This document shows positions 21,396-32,496 of a DNA stretch of 64,000 nt, in pieces. Below the pieces are notes generated by a model. The model saw only the letters and a program-made list of their open reading frames with translations. It was not told the DNA's origin and did not search any database. This stretch comes from Mantis religiosa (taxonomy: Eukaryota > Arthropoda > Insecta > Mantodea > Mantidae). How positions within the stretch are numbered: the first letter of the stretch is position 1; every line of letters begins with the position of its first letter. The translations under genes and the position numbers were made by a program. The stretch covers positions 107,983,627 through 108,047,626 of the forward strand of contig CM060958.1 in NCBI GenBank assembly GCA_030765055.1. The letters are read 5' to 3'.

Positions 21396-21880
21396 TGTCA
21401 CCCGATTATCGGAAGACACGACCAACTGGAACTGGGTAGGGGACAGGAGGCATTTAGGGCACGCCCACCCCTTATCTTGTAGCGCTAACCGAGGGGATGG
21501 TTAGGGAAGTATCTCATACCGTCTCTTTCCCCTCCCCCTGACTTCTAGAACAGCCAGGATGATTCACTGAGCCGCGAAACTTCCAGACACAGCGATCTGC
21601 GTATATAAGGGATGCAGTGGACAAGTGAGTTCAGTTCTTGGTGAGCAGCCGTGAAGAGCGCCATGCTAGCGAACAGACTGGAAGACTGTGTACGTGTATC
21701 AGAGGAGTTGTACGTAATTGTGAGTGTGGAGTGGACCTGTGACAGACGAACTGGTGGACTGTAATTGTGTGCGCTACGTAATTCTATGTAATCGGCAAAT
21801 GTTCCAACTGTAATTCGGTGGAAATAAAGAACATTTTGACTTTTGATTTCACGAACCTTCAAAGTCACATTAAGTTTTGC
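21396..21880 (+). mobile_element. LTR-like sequence, plus strand
   Basis: Begins TGTCACCCGATTATCGGAAG, has GCGTATATAAGGG (TATA-like, about 21,600), and near its 3' end GGAAATAAAGAACATTTTGA (polyadenylation-type signal) followed by CACGAACCTTCAAAGTCACA. The same layout is seen inverted at 22,916-23,413. No adjacent coding domains of an LTR element were found. The end point is approximate. Confidence 0.6.
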
Positions 21881-22019
21881 AACATTAGCAGTATAGTGTC
21901 GCGGCGAAAAGCACGGAAGTTTCGGTGCCGAGAGATAAGCGCGGTTTGTGTACACAAAGAGCCTGCAGATAAAGATAACTGTCGGATAGTGTATCACTGA
22001 GATAAGACTTACCGACACA

Positions 22020-22375
22020 GATAAGTGAGGTAATTAGAACATTGTAGTGATATCTTGATTGTTGTATAAAACATTCGAATTCTAGTTTATTCTGGAAATA
22101 TCTAGAACTATCAATGAGGTATTTAAGGAGGCGATGACTTGCCAAGAGGAGTCGCAAACAGCGAGAAGTAACAGTTGTAAAGTGTTGTTGTAACGAGAGC
22201 TGATGTAGCCAGCTGTCACTGTTTGCCATAATCATCGACATTGGTAGACTGATTGTGTACGTAACGTAATGCTGAGGTAATCTATAAGTGTATTTCTACG
22301 GAAATAGAGGAGATTTGGAGTATCTGCAACTCGGACTTTTAATTCTACGAACTCACAATGTCACAGCATATAGCA
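22020..22375 (+). mobile_element. Second plus-strand LTR-like sequence (divergent)
   Basis: The 3' portion reads GACTTTTAATTCTACGAACT and CACAATGTCACAGCATATAG, the same terminal layout as the other LTR-like copies. A TATTTAAGG sequence about 200 bp upstream is TATA-like. The 5' end is uncertain. Confidence 0.45.
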
Positions 22376-22399
22376 GCGGTAACTGCTAGACAATAATAA

Positions 22400-22746
22400 A
22401 TAAACTTATTAAATTTATGAGTTGGCTCATTTATGAAAAAATTATCATGAACTTTACTGCCTATATCACTTTTCGTAAAATCGTCGTATTTCTCCACGCG
22501 CTGTTTGCATTTACGTGATTTCCCCGGTGTTCCTAGAGTTCCGGATACTTGCGGAAACACCAAGATCACCAGTTCCTTTCTCAATGTTTTTATAGACGAT
22601 TTCGGGTTTCTTTCTTTAAGCACCGCGAAACAATGCGTGATCATTCGCCTCTCACCACTTTTTAAACGTTTGCCTCGATTGTGTTTTATTTCGGCTGAAG
22701 CAGCGGCCTGCTCCATGATGAAAAGCTTACTGATTTTAAATTGCAT
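22400..22746 (-). pseudogene. Transposase N-terminus (helix-turn-helix), IS630/Tc1-like, uncertain
   Basis: The minus-strand frame reads KSGERRMITHCFAVLKERNP, then TLGTPGKSRKCKQRVEKYDD and FTKSDIGSKVHDNFF. Proteins with this order (a 'GERR/KMI' helix, a 'TPGKxRK/R' linker, then 'DxFTKxxIRRKV') are known N-termini of insect DDE-type transposase-derived genes. No catalytic part follows. It lies between LTR-like copies and may have been carried or interrupted by them. The C-terminal remnant at 11.8-12.2 kb may be the same superfamily. Confidence 0.45.
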
Positions 22747-22915
22747 AACTATGCCTAAATGTTTTAGGGATTGTGAGTTACGCGAGATGTACAGGAAATA
22801 CAGAGTTAAATATCAGAAGCAGCTTCACACTATAAACAATAACATCTCAATCAGCATTCAACTCGATACAGACCTCGTTGTGACAAAGCTGCCTGGTATA
22901 GGAATGAAAAATTAT

Positions 22916-23413
22916 TATACTGTGACTTTGTGGGTTCGTGAAATGAAAAGTCCAATTGCACCACTCAAAAATGTTCTTTATTTCCAACGACTTACAGTTG
23001 AACACTTGCCGATTACACAGAATTACGTAATGCACACAATTACAATTCACCAGTCAGTCCGTTACAGTTCCACTTTGCGTTCACAGCTACGTACACTCTT
23101 CCGATGCACGTACACAGTCTTCTCGTCCGTACACTAGCACGGTGCTCCTACGCGGCTCGCCAAGAACTAACTCAATTCACTCACTGCAGCCATTTTTATA
23201 GGAATATCGCCGTTTTCTCGAAGCCTCTCGTTTCAGTGAATCACCGCGAAGGTTCCAGACGGCAGGGGAAGGGGGAAGAGGTGGCTAGCGACAAGTGACT
23301 GTTCCCTAATCATCCCCCCAGTTAGTGACTGAGATAAATGAGTGGGTGGGGCCCGGATGCCTCTGGTCCCTTCTCAGCCGTCGTTGGTCGGGCTTTCCGA
23401 TAATTGGGTGACA
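22916..23413 (-). mobile_element. LTR-like sequence, minus strand
   Basis: On the minus strand it begins TGTCACCCAATTATCGGAAA and ends with GGAAATAAAGAACATTTT, CACGAACCCACAAAGTCACA and GTATAAT. It is the inverted relative of the copy at 21,396-21,880, so the two face each other across about 1 kb. Confidence 0.65.
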
Positions 23414-23828
23414 ATATAATAGCAGTGTCCTTTAGTAATTATTAAATAAATGCAGCTTAATTTAACTTAGTAAGTTAACAGTGTGTTTAATTTCACCAAT
23501 CTTCTGTCTAATCTGTATATAGTATACAGAACACATCTATGTGGCATGTGAAGCAGAAAGATAAAATGTGGGGCTATTACGTTTATAAGAATCGAAACAT
23601 TTGCATACCTTTCTGTGTCCGAAATTAGCTCGCACAGAGCAGGAATCCGAAAACTACTTACAATACTGTACTTAAAGGAGGGGTTTATCGTACCCATGCA
23701 AATAAAAGAAAACGCCCATTAACTTCGCTAAACCAATCACAGCTTAACCGCTTTCTGTCCCAGTATCCCTGTCTCTGTCTCTCTTCCCACCCAAATATTT
23801 ACAGCAGGATTAAACTACGTTGAGACAG

Positions 23829-24095
23829 ATTATAAGAGCATATTATCCTGCCATGCAGCGCCGAAATACCCGCCGAAACTTCTACCCTGAAAGAGAGCAC
23901 CACATGAGAGATGCTATAAATTGATAGTGGAGATGAAATGGAGGAACACTAAATTCTGGGGATTTAATTAACCTACCCAGCATTTACCTTCTGACCCGGG
24001 AAAATCCCGAAAAAAACCCACGGGTCAGGTAGGTCGGCCACGGGAATCAAAAACGTATCTCCCGAATGCGGGACACACCTGAACCATCCCGGGTC
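23829..24095. repeat. Repeat S tail followed by SINE V (minus)
   Basis: 23,845-23,935 resembles the 715-830 block of repeat S. 23,955-24,095 matches 2035-2160 (TTAATTAACCTACCCAGCAT, CCGGGAAAATCCCGAAAAAA, CAGGTAGGTCGGCCACGG), so SINE V is on the minus strand here. Confidence 0.55.
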
Positions 24096-24187
24096 CAAGT
24101 AAAGGGAGAGACAAGGAAAGAGACAGATGCAGTAAACTCAAATGGAGAGCTGTAAGCAGAAATGCACCTAAGTTTCTCTCTTTCGGT

Positions 24188-24432
24188 CGCGCGTGGCTGA
24201 GTGGTTACACCGTTTAGCTTTCACCAAAGACCGCCCGGGTTCGATCCCAGGCTAGCGCAATTTGAGATTTGTGGTGGACAAGGCGATGGGGCGGGTTTTC
24301 TCAGGGATCTCCGGTTTCCACCGCCGTCTCATTCCACCGGTGCTCCATTTTCATCTCATATATCATCAGTGTCACCACCAGCGGTACCGTATGTAGTGAA
24401 AGCGGGTGTTAAACACTATAACATTTCACACG
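24188..24432 (+). mobile_element. SINE family II, copy 1
   Basis: Head GCGTGGCTGAGTGGTTACAC (A-box) and B-box GGGTTCGATCCCAGG, then the body GAGATTTGTGGTGGACAAGG and TTTTCTCAGGGATCTCCGG, ending GTAGTGAAAGCGGGTGTTAA. Five family II copies occur in the window. Confidence 0.85.
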
Positions 24433-24559
24433 TTTCTTTCTTCTCTCTGTTGTTAAGGTGTGGAGAAAGTATTAAGTTTATCACATACAGAATGACGTTT
24501 CAGAATGCCATAAGTCCAGGGAGAGAACGTGTGTCCCGTAAGAAATTACATTAATATTT

Positions 24560-25173
24560 TCATCCACAAACAAAACACTTTTACGTAAGTCTGGGACATT
24601 AGTTTTCCCACCTTTATCATTATTACTTTTAGATAGTCGTAACAAATTTGACTTATCTTGGTTTGATCAAATGCCGATGTTGGACTGATCGTGCACTCAA
24701 ACAAAGCCGGGTACATCTACCTACTTTGAACAGCCAAAAATTGTGTTGTGACTCAAAACAAGAGAGTAGCTTGAAGCAGTCCATCTTTTCGTCCGTGAGT
24801 GGCCTTCACATTAGGAATACTTAAACATTTTCGGAACGTTGGTTTCACTAACGCATAAATACCAAATGTCTGGACTCCTGACATTCCTCAGGTAAACATC
24901 CGTTACTTCCGCGATGCCACTTCATTTTCCAGTCCGGTGGCTTTCTGATCCCATCCTCTTCCCTGTATCTCACGAACATTCATTCCACACAATTGTATTG
25001 CGTACCTTGACCTCCGTTCCAATAGCAGGGATTATCTTGATTTATTCCTCACTCTCCCGCGATTCAAGCAGAGCCACTTCCTAAGCGAAACCAAATACTA
25101 ACAACAAGAATAAATATGAATTTTCATGCATGTACAATGCAGCTAATCGCCATACATAAGAACTAATAGGCCC
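24560..25173. other. Unassigned sequence
   Basis: No domain or repeat copy recognised. Confidence 0.4.
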
Positions 25174-25540
25174 GTGGTTCATTTACCTTGTTTGTGGGCC
25201 AAGATATTTAAATGCAATGTACCTGCTCATACAGTAATGTTTGCTGACTGTACCACCTTTGGTTATAGTGGAAATAATTTGAAGTTATTGACTAAACAAT
25301 GTAAAGTAATCATGGCTAAAGCATCTGAATGGTTTGGGGTCAATAATAAATCCATGACAAGTTCTATTTTATTTACCTTGAAACGACTGTATAATGATTT
25401 TGAAACTTCGAATCAGATTTGTGCTAATTTTATGGGCTTGTTTATTGACAACCAACTGTCTTGGACCTCACATATTGACTACTTGAAGAACAATATGCAT
25501 GATTCTGGGATTTCCTCCAAAATATGTCTACGTTACTAAA
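25174..25540 (+). pseudogene. LINE reverse-transcriptase fragment
   Basis: The 121-codon frame contains VMFADCTTFGYSGNNLKLL, the FADD catalytic block of LINE reverse transcriptases with the second Asp replaced by Cys. It is followed by ASEWFGVNN and LFIDNQLSWTSHIDYLKN, the 'LG(I/V)xxDxxLxWxxHI' block. These are palm motifs of a CR1/Jockey-type RT. About 120 residues remain of a roughly 1000-residue protein, so this is a small relic. Confidence 0.65.
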
Positions 25541-26220
25541 TCTGATGCACTGATTCCAAAACTGCAATTAGTTTTTTTCTACCACGTACTATTTCTTTCC
25601 ACAACAATGGCACCAGTGTAACAGACAATATGGCCAATTCTATCTTGCATGTCGTACATTTGTGCCATTTGAAGCAATATGTCTTTTAGAGAGTGTGAAA
25701 ATAACCTTAAAATTTTTGCTTTGTGAGTGAATATTTTTTGTTTGTAAGAAGACAAAATATTACAAATTTTATTAAAAAAAAGCCTACAGTACCTAATTTT
25801 ATAAGAAGCTTGGAGAACTTAACAAACAATGAGCACCAAAAAGGTAAGTTACACTTACTTAGAACTAAGGAAATGGAATCAAGAAAAAATAGCTAGTATG
25901 TCCTTTGCTATTCCAATCTGCATGAGCTTCGAAACCATGTGGATGACTGCTAAAGGCAATCAGTCCAGCCTCCTTTTATCTCCGTGCGAAATGTCAAAAA
26001 GTTCGAAGAAAGAAGTCTGGAAGCTTATACCAGCGATCCGTTAGACGTTCTGGGCAGTTCGTTAGGTGAGAACACCTCCCCATACTCCCTCCAACCAGTC
26101 TTAGGCCCATTGGCATCGAAGAATAGCCCGCTATCCAAGATATGGAAGTTAAGTTGGTATAAACTGTGTATATTTTAATGAAACCTACATTTCTTCTGGC
26201 GAAAACTGTTCTTTATTCTT
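25541..26220. other. Unassigned sequence
   Basis: Two short frames without recognisable motifs; no repeat copy seen. Confidence 0.4.
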
Positions 26221-26460
26221 AGGCCACGCCGTGGCTCAGTGGTTAGACCGGTTGGCTCTCATCAAGGCGGCCCGGGTTCGATCCCAGGCGATCGCAAAAT
26301 GAGATTTGTGGTGGACAACACGGCGCTGGGGCGGGTTTTCTCCGGGATCTCCGGTTTCCCCGCCATCTCATTCCATCCATCTTCATCTCATGTATCATCA
26401 GTGTCATCGCCTGCGGTGCCGTATGTAGTAAAAGCGGGCGTTAAACACTACACATTTCAT
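26221..26460 (+). mobile_element. SINE family II, copy 2
   Basis: Head GCCGTGGCTCAGTGGTTAGA, B-box GGGTTCGATCCCAGG, body GTGGTGGACAACACGGCGCT and tail GTAGTAAAAGCGGGCGTTAA. It is the best preserved family II copy here; the T-arm CCGGG/TTCGATC/CCAGG is still largely paired. Confidence 0.9.
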
Positions 26461-26545
26461 TTCTTTATTCTTACTAGATTTAGAAAAAAAATATGACAAA
26501 AGTCTATTTTTAATCAAAATCATATGTGCCTGATTTAAATATGTA

Positions 26546-27621
26546 GGGTAAGCGCGCCATATTTCGGATACCAGTTTTAGTTTTGGATACTCTACATGTT
26601 ATAGTACATGTTACAGACACGAAATTCTGTGACAACGTTCTTTATTCATATTTGCTTAGAGTTCCTTAGACAAAAATATCTTATAAAGTAAGTTCACATA
26701 AGACGTGAAAACCACTAAAGAACATTTGGATTAGGTAACAAAAATGGTGCCTAATTTCGGATACTTTTTTGGAGTGCGATAAGCCAGTTGAGAATGTCTT
26801 TTCATAAAATCCTTGAGCCATTTTTTCCAGCCATGCCACTACTCAAATCAAATGGATGCTTTACATTGTTGATCGAATCTAGCTGGAATAACATTCGTCT
26901 AATGTCTTTCTTTCTAACCATAACCGTACAGTATGCAGCCATTTCGATTTCCATCTTCTCACCAAGTGCGCACTATTTTCCGATTTCTGTAGTCAATAAA
27001 CTGTCAATATCTTTCTGTTTGTGGTTTGCATAATTCTCTAGTGTGGAGTGAGGTACGCCATATCATTTGGAAGCTTTTAAAAATTCCATTTTCTTCTCCT
27101 TGACGGCCTTTAGTGATTCTCTCATTGCTTCTTCTGACCACCTCCTTCGGCGCCCTGGTGCCTTCTGATGAACAAAAAGTCTTTCAGATCGGTAAAATAT
27201 TGTTCATTCCTAATTTCTGATATCCGACATTACGATTCCCTGTTGTATCCGAAATTAAGAATCCCGCCATATTGGATAAACAATAGCTTGGATTAAACAA
27301 GATATAAGTAATTTCAAATGTTAATGCGTACAACAAAACTAACATATTCTAACATATTACAGGCAGTAATTACGTGATTTAGGACCTTACCTTAAGCTCA
27401 AGAAATCGCTCTGAAAAGTGGTCTTCACTCTGATCGTGAACAAAACAACTGACGAATGCTCCTTCACCACAACTAACTGCATAATGGCTAGAGGTTCACT
27501 GTGTTCACCTGGTACTTCCTCCTACTTGTTCACATGATTTTCGAGGGAGTGTAGTACCTCACGGAGCAGAAAATCCACCATCCGAAATTAGGCACATATC
27601 CGAAATATGGTGCCATTACCA
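26546..27621 (-). mobile_element. pogo-like element, internally deleted (1076 bp)
   Basis: The ends are inverted repeats: GGGTAAGCGCGCCATATTTC with GGATA at the left, and the right end read in reverse TGGTAATGGCACCATATTTC with GGATA. TA flanks both ends (26,544-26,545 and 27,622-27,623). TA targets and this layout fit pogo/Tigger-type elements. It holds only a transposase N-terminus. Confidence 0.65.
26770..27165 (-). pseudogene. pogo-like transposase N-terminus (psq/CENP-B-type DNA-binding)
   Basis: The minus strand reads GRRRRWSEEAMRESLKAVKE, KKMEFLKASK then a stop, YGVPHSTLENYANHKQK (a pipsqueak-type helix-turn-helix), and later NNVKHPFDLSSGMAGKKWLK followed by DFMKRHSQLAYRTPKKYP, the CENP-B-type second DNA-binding helix set. 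In pogo elements this half binds the terminal repeats. The DDE catalytic half is entirely missing. At least one stop is present. Confidence 0.7.
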
Positions 27622-27623
27622 TA

Positions 27624-29436
27624 TGTTGATATTTCTATAGATTTTTTATATTGAAGTTGTGTTGTTCATAGTAGAACACAGATGAAAACTGCACCAGATG
27701 GACATAGATGTGCAATGGCCTGTTTTGCAAAATATTTATACAAGGAATCTCAAAAGTACGCGTTTCTCTGTCTTGAATGTAAGCTAATTGTTAGGTCTAA
27801 TACTAACTCCTCGGACTACCATAGACTACCGATAGAGTGCAACAAACGAGAAAGTTTGTTTCACCTCATTAATCCATATAAGTGTTTTGCATGTTGTATT
27901 ATTTCAAGATAATGCGAGAAAATGTACACTTCAAAGAGAAATTGCATGGGTATTACAGAGAGAAGGTAAAAGTGACTAATGGAAGCGTCCCCACAAGGCA
28001 TCGCAAAGGGTCTATCCGGCTTATTGTGCTTCTATCATGATCCCTGGAGCGGATGAATATCTGAATGACATATGTGCAAACATAGGCGGGGTTCTTAACG
28101 ATTCGAAGGCATGCGACAGTGCTTTAGCTCACTCTCAGGCCTCTAATTCACGGATGAACTCACAAATGCCAGCCTCTCTGGGAGGCGCAGACATCTCACT
28201 CGGGGATATTACAGGAGTTGGCGTTCATAATTTTGTTTCAAAGAGAAGATCATAATGTCTTACAGTTGTGTAACACGTGGAGGCACTATGGGAAAAGAAC
28301 GCACTCAGAGCTAACGGTATTTGATAATATGTCTGAATCACCTACACACACAAGAGAGGAAAACCTCAATGTCCTTCTTCCGCCACACGTTTTATCACCG
28401 GATGTGATGTCACGCATTAGAGGGAGTCTCCCTTTACGATAAGCCGGTGGAGGTTGTCTGGCTGTACAGGTGGACCGCCGGCTTCAACAATTAAAAGTAC
28501 AGACGACACAACCATGCGCTTTATTATTTGTATACATCATTTCTCTAAGTAATGGCGGTTTCTTAGCAAAATCTTGTCTCTAATGTTCAGAGTAAAAGCC
28601 GTTTGCATTCTGAACCACTTTTCAGTGAGGTTTGCTATCCCACAATTGTACCAATATATCTCCCACGTAAGAAATGCGCCATGGATGTAAACACATACAG
28701 TCTGATAACCAGAGCTAGGAAGTTGGTACCGATTTCTTTGAGCAGTGTAAGAGCGGCCAGGCATGGTTATACAACGCAGCGCTACTAGCAAGGACAAGGT
28801 TCATCGTAGAATGCAACTCATTACTACAAAACAGGTGTAACTGAATGACACAGAGCACGTTGGTAGGAAGGAAGACATTCGAATAACATCTTTGTTGTGC
28901 TTCAAAGATGAGCAACTAAATTTGCTGTACAACCATTGTATTCATGTCCTTATTTACTTCATTATTTACATTTACATTTCAGTGGGATACTTCAGCAAAC
29001 ATGGTAAAAAGAGAAGCCAGACCGAGAAACTAAATTAGCTGAAATCATTAACGAATTTGCAACAGATTATCAATAAAATAAATCTTGTTTTATGGGACAT
29101 AGAATGATTTTTTCATTTGAAAGGTTTCAGAGGTACACTATTGTTTTGAGTAATACGGCTGCAGATGAATAAATATGTAGTAAAATTCCTGCTTTGGCCT
29201 TTTGTCTACTAAGAGTGTTCAGATATTTAAAAAATTAATTTTATTATTTGGATATTATTTTACATTCGATCAGGAAATATTACAATCCACGTTATAATTG
29301 CTTGGGTGTTGCCACAAAGTGTCTATTTAAGCAATAAGATCAGACAGAGGAAAACCCGTATGTACTATATAAGAATTTATATGTTGTATATAATGATCTA
29401 AATAGATATGCATTTATGAATGTCTCATACGTCATG
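27624..29436. other. Unassigned sequence, one short repeat word
   Basis: No coding motif was recognised in the short frames. The word CCAGAGCTAGGAAGTTGGTA at 28,711-28,730 resembles CACCAGGGCTAGGAAGTTCG on the minus strand near 29,560-29,580, so a small dispersed repeat is probably present. Confidence 0.35.
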
Positions 29437-29870
29437 TTTTTTTTTTTTTTTTTTTTTTTCTGGGCAACCGCTTTCAATACCTCTCCGCTGTTATCTATGA
29501 CTTGTCTGGATGTCGGGAGAAGGTCGGTCGCCATCTGCATAGGGAACGACGAGCGGTACGAACTTCCTAGCCCTGGTGATAATTCACGACCAGGACTATG
29601 ACGAATGCGGTAGCAGTTCGTTTACTTCCAATTCCTGAACTTGGTCCATTTCTCTTTGGACTGTATGAAGTCTCCCACTGTCCTGCTGCAACAGAACTGT
29701 TTCTAATTAACTATGCCAAATGCCTCTACTTCAATAATAAAAGTCCGCATCGATATAGTCCAAACCCATAGCTTTGTCCTGGGGCCATATCGACAGTGAC
29801 GGTTATCGAGCCACCGTTTCGAGGTGTGATAAGGTAATTCCTCATTTTTCATGCCATGTGACAGCTATGT
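29437..29870 (-). mobile_element. Possible retroposed sequence with 23-bp poly-A (minus strand)
   Basis: A T23 run (29,437-29,459) adjoins richer sequence to its right, as expected of a minus-strand retroposed copy ending in poly-A. The body shares a 20-bp word with 28.7 kb. I could not identify its source or a TSD. Confidence 0.35.
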
Positions 29871-30043
29871 TATAAATTTATCATTACAACAATTAGCATA
29901 AGCTGATGACGTATTTACTTTACATTGAAGCTGTCACTTCAAGTGGTGTAGCTTAGACTAAACGTCTTGAAAGAGCAAGGGACAGCTGTGTAGAAGTGAA
30001 GAGCATGCTTGGGGAACAGGCCTCTAGGAATGGTATCAGAACT

Positions 30044-30556
30044 TAATAGTTCTAAGTAGGGATCTACGTAGGGCAGGTGTCACTGACCTCCTTCTCAGAC
30101 CAGGGAGTTACCGAGCTGTCCCCGAAGGGCACCCGGCGCCTCCGGGGGGCTTTCCATAGGGCAAGACCTAGAGAATAACAAGCCCTCCTATCTGGTCCGA
30201 AAACAAAACGGGTGGAAGTGGATACGCTACTTTCGCGTGCCAACCCAAAGGTGAAGGCTACCCAACAACCGCGGTGGGACCGCTTGGTGATCTATCACAA
30301 CTTCTACTAGCTATGCAGACTAGTACGCGGGAATATATGGCTTTCCTCAACCCATCCGCAGACGTACCCGATCTCCCACGGGTGTCGGGAACCACCGCCC
30401 CCTCGAGTCCAACCCAATCCGAACAACTCGCCGACAGGAGGGTCTCGACAGTTCGGCCCGAGGTTCCTCTAGTAACGTCAGAGGTACCACGAGTGCTAAG
30501 GTTTCGCAGCGCTCGCACCACAGCAGCTGAAGGGGAGCGATGCCCCCCCTACTGGA
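30044..30556. mobile_element. Repeat R, copy 2, with 12-bp TSD
   Basis: A 513-bp GC-rich block flanked by the perfect direct repeat GGTATCAGAACT (30,032-30,043 and 30,557-30,568). It matches repeat R copy 1 in opposite orientation: GGTGGGACCGCTTGGTGATC, CGAGTCCAACCCAATCCGAA, CCTCTAGTAACGTCAGAGG and GCAGCTGAAGGGGA. As in copy 1, it has no poly-A tail. Confidence 0.75.
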
Positions 30557-30569
30557 GGTATCAGAACTG

Positions 30570-31300
30570 GGAGGATTCACATATACAGAGAGAACCAAAA
30601 ACATCCGAACCAACTGTGCCGTGTTTAGTCTATGACTGGATTTGTGCACTTCAATTAGAAAACGCATGGACAGTACAATTCTGAGATAATTGCAAAATTC
30701 ACATTTTCCGTTGTAGTTTCGTGTATCTAGAAGTCCATTTTGATCTCAAAGACTAATAGTTAATTATTATTCAGATCGACTTGTGGATAATCCGTTATAC
30801 AGCAGGTTTCACAAAAGCGTTCAACCTGAGACCGATAATACACTCTCAAAATTGGAATCTGAATTTTGTCTACCCATTCTTACACAAAGTATCGTTACAA
30901 CTTTTGTTTCTGTCTACCTACATCGAGATAAACATTAGCAGAAATGTATTCACTACACATTGTTTAAATACAAAAGTGATACAAGGGTGAAGTAACATTC
31001 AGATGTTTGCAATTAAGATCCCTATGTTGATTTGAAATTCCATACCTTTTCTACACTAACGAGAAACAAAACACTGGCGACTTCAAAATGTACTTGTGTG
31101 CTTTAAGAGAATTTTGTTGAGCAGTCAGTATGACCTACCAATCATAGAAAAGTAAACAACAGTTAGAATAAAAAGATAGCAACAGACTATCTCAACAAAA
31201 TTCTGGATACACATTTTATTCAACATGTAAAATACCTTAAACGTGCAGTAGTTTATTAAAATCGTTTAGAACCATTTTTAAAAAATAAAATAAAAACGTC
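30570..31300. other. Unassigned sequence
   Basis: AT-rich, no recognised element. Confidence 0.4.
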
Positions 31301-31306
31301 CTCCTC

Positions 31307-31512
31307 TTTAGTGTAGGTGGCAGCGTGTCTGCCTCACGTTCAAGAGGTTCCGAGTTCGAATCTCTGCCACGGTGAGTTGTCTTTATAAGGCTTTCTCGGG
31401 GTGTTCCCTTATCCAGAAAAGTGAATGTCAGGTAACTTCAGTTGTATGGATCCTGGACTCATTTCAGCATCATTTCACACATCATCCGATATGATTAACA
31501 ATTTAAAAAAAA
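31307..31512 (+). mobile_element. SINE family I, decayed copy
   Basis: Head TGGCAGCGTGTCTGCCTCAC, B-box GAGTTCGAATCTC, then GAATGTCAGGTAACTTC and CATCATCCGATATGA, ending in an A-rich tail (11 As at about 31,505). Confidence 0.8.
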
Positions 31513-31602
31513 AAAGTAAATAAGTAAAAAGTAATGTAAATTAGTCTAGTAAGGTTTGTATGGGAGATTATCTTAAATTTTCATGGTCGTCTCCTTGTTG
31601 TG

Positions 31603-31830
31603 GCCATGACTGAGTGGTTAGACCGCTTGGCTCTCTCCAAGGCGGCCTTAGTTTGATCCCAAGCGACCGCAAAGTGAGATTTGTGGTGGACAACATGGCG
31701 CTGGAGTGGGTTTTCTTCGCTTCCTCCGGTTTCCCCCGCCAGTATTCCACCGACTGCTCCATAATCATATTTCCTATCACCTCATCTCTCTCTCTCTCTC
31801 TTTCACTTCTGGCGTTGGGATGATCCCTCA
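31603..31830 (+). mobile_element. SINE family II, copy 3, with CT tract
   Basis: Head ACTGAGTGGTTAGACCGCTT and body GAGATTTGTGGTGGACAACA are typical. The 3' part diverges at a CT tract (31,787-31,802) and continues into sequence (CTTCTGGCGTTGGGATGATC) not shared with the other copies, so the tail is a different subfamily or a chimera. Confidence 0.75.
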
Positions 31831-31959
31831 TCCCGGAATCTCTTTAATCAGGAAACCTCTGATCCTCAACCCGTTGTCTACCGGCCTCGAGGTTGGGCGA
31901 TTCAGAAATCCCTATGTTCCACTTCAGGAAATACAGGAGTTCATTCATTCATCCTTGTT

Positions 31960-32490
31960 TAGAAGATTAGTTTACATTTGGTGTCTATGGCGTGGCCATC
32001 TCTTCCTACACTAAGAATTACTATAAATTACTCTTTGCAATTTTATTCAATCAGTTCTTCTAAATATTGTTATAATGTACTTTTCTGTCCATTTAAGTTT
32101 GTACATTATTATACTTTGTCAAAAAATGCATTATACATTTTTTAACTTTTTAATTATGTTTAATATCGTCTTTGTTTATAGATTTATTAGAAAATTGAGC
32201 CTTTATGACATTCCTAATATAGACTGCAATTTAACTATCGACTTTTTATTTTGTTTTTTAAATAAGCTATTCAAACATAATATAAAAAGCGAGTTCTTTC
32301 CTCACGTGCATTTTATAAGGGTTTGTAGAATTATATTTCTAGCGAAATCTTTATCAAACATTTGTACGAAAGACAAATACATGTAGGAGTGGAGAAAAAT
32401 AAACATGGGGGCATTATTGAGGAATCACAGAGTCGAGTTAAAGGAATTGATTGAAAACAGTACAGAGCCTTGAAAAATACACTTCAAGAA
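31960..32490. other. Unassigned AT-rich sequence
   Basis: A 103-codon frame here (32,075-32,386) is Phe/Leu/Ile-rich because of base composition; no domain recognised. Confidence 0.4.
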
Positions 32491-32496
32491 AATATA

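Noticed and set aside
21396..23413. A complete LTR retrotransposon or retrovirus between the LTR-like units
   Set aside because: No gag, protease, RT, integrase or env motif lies between them, and the units are in mixed orientation.
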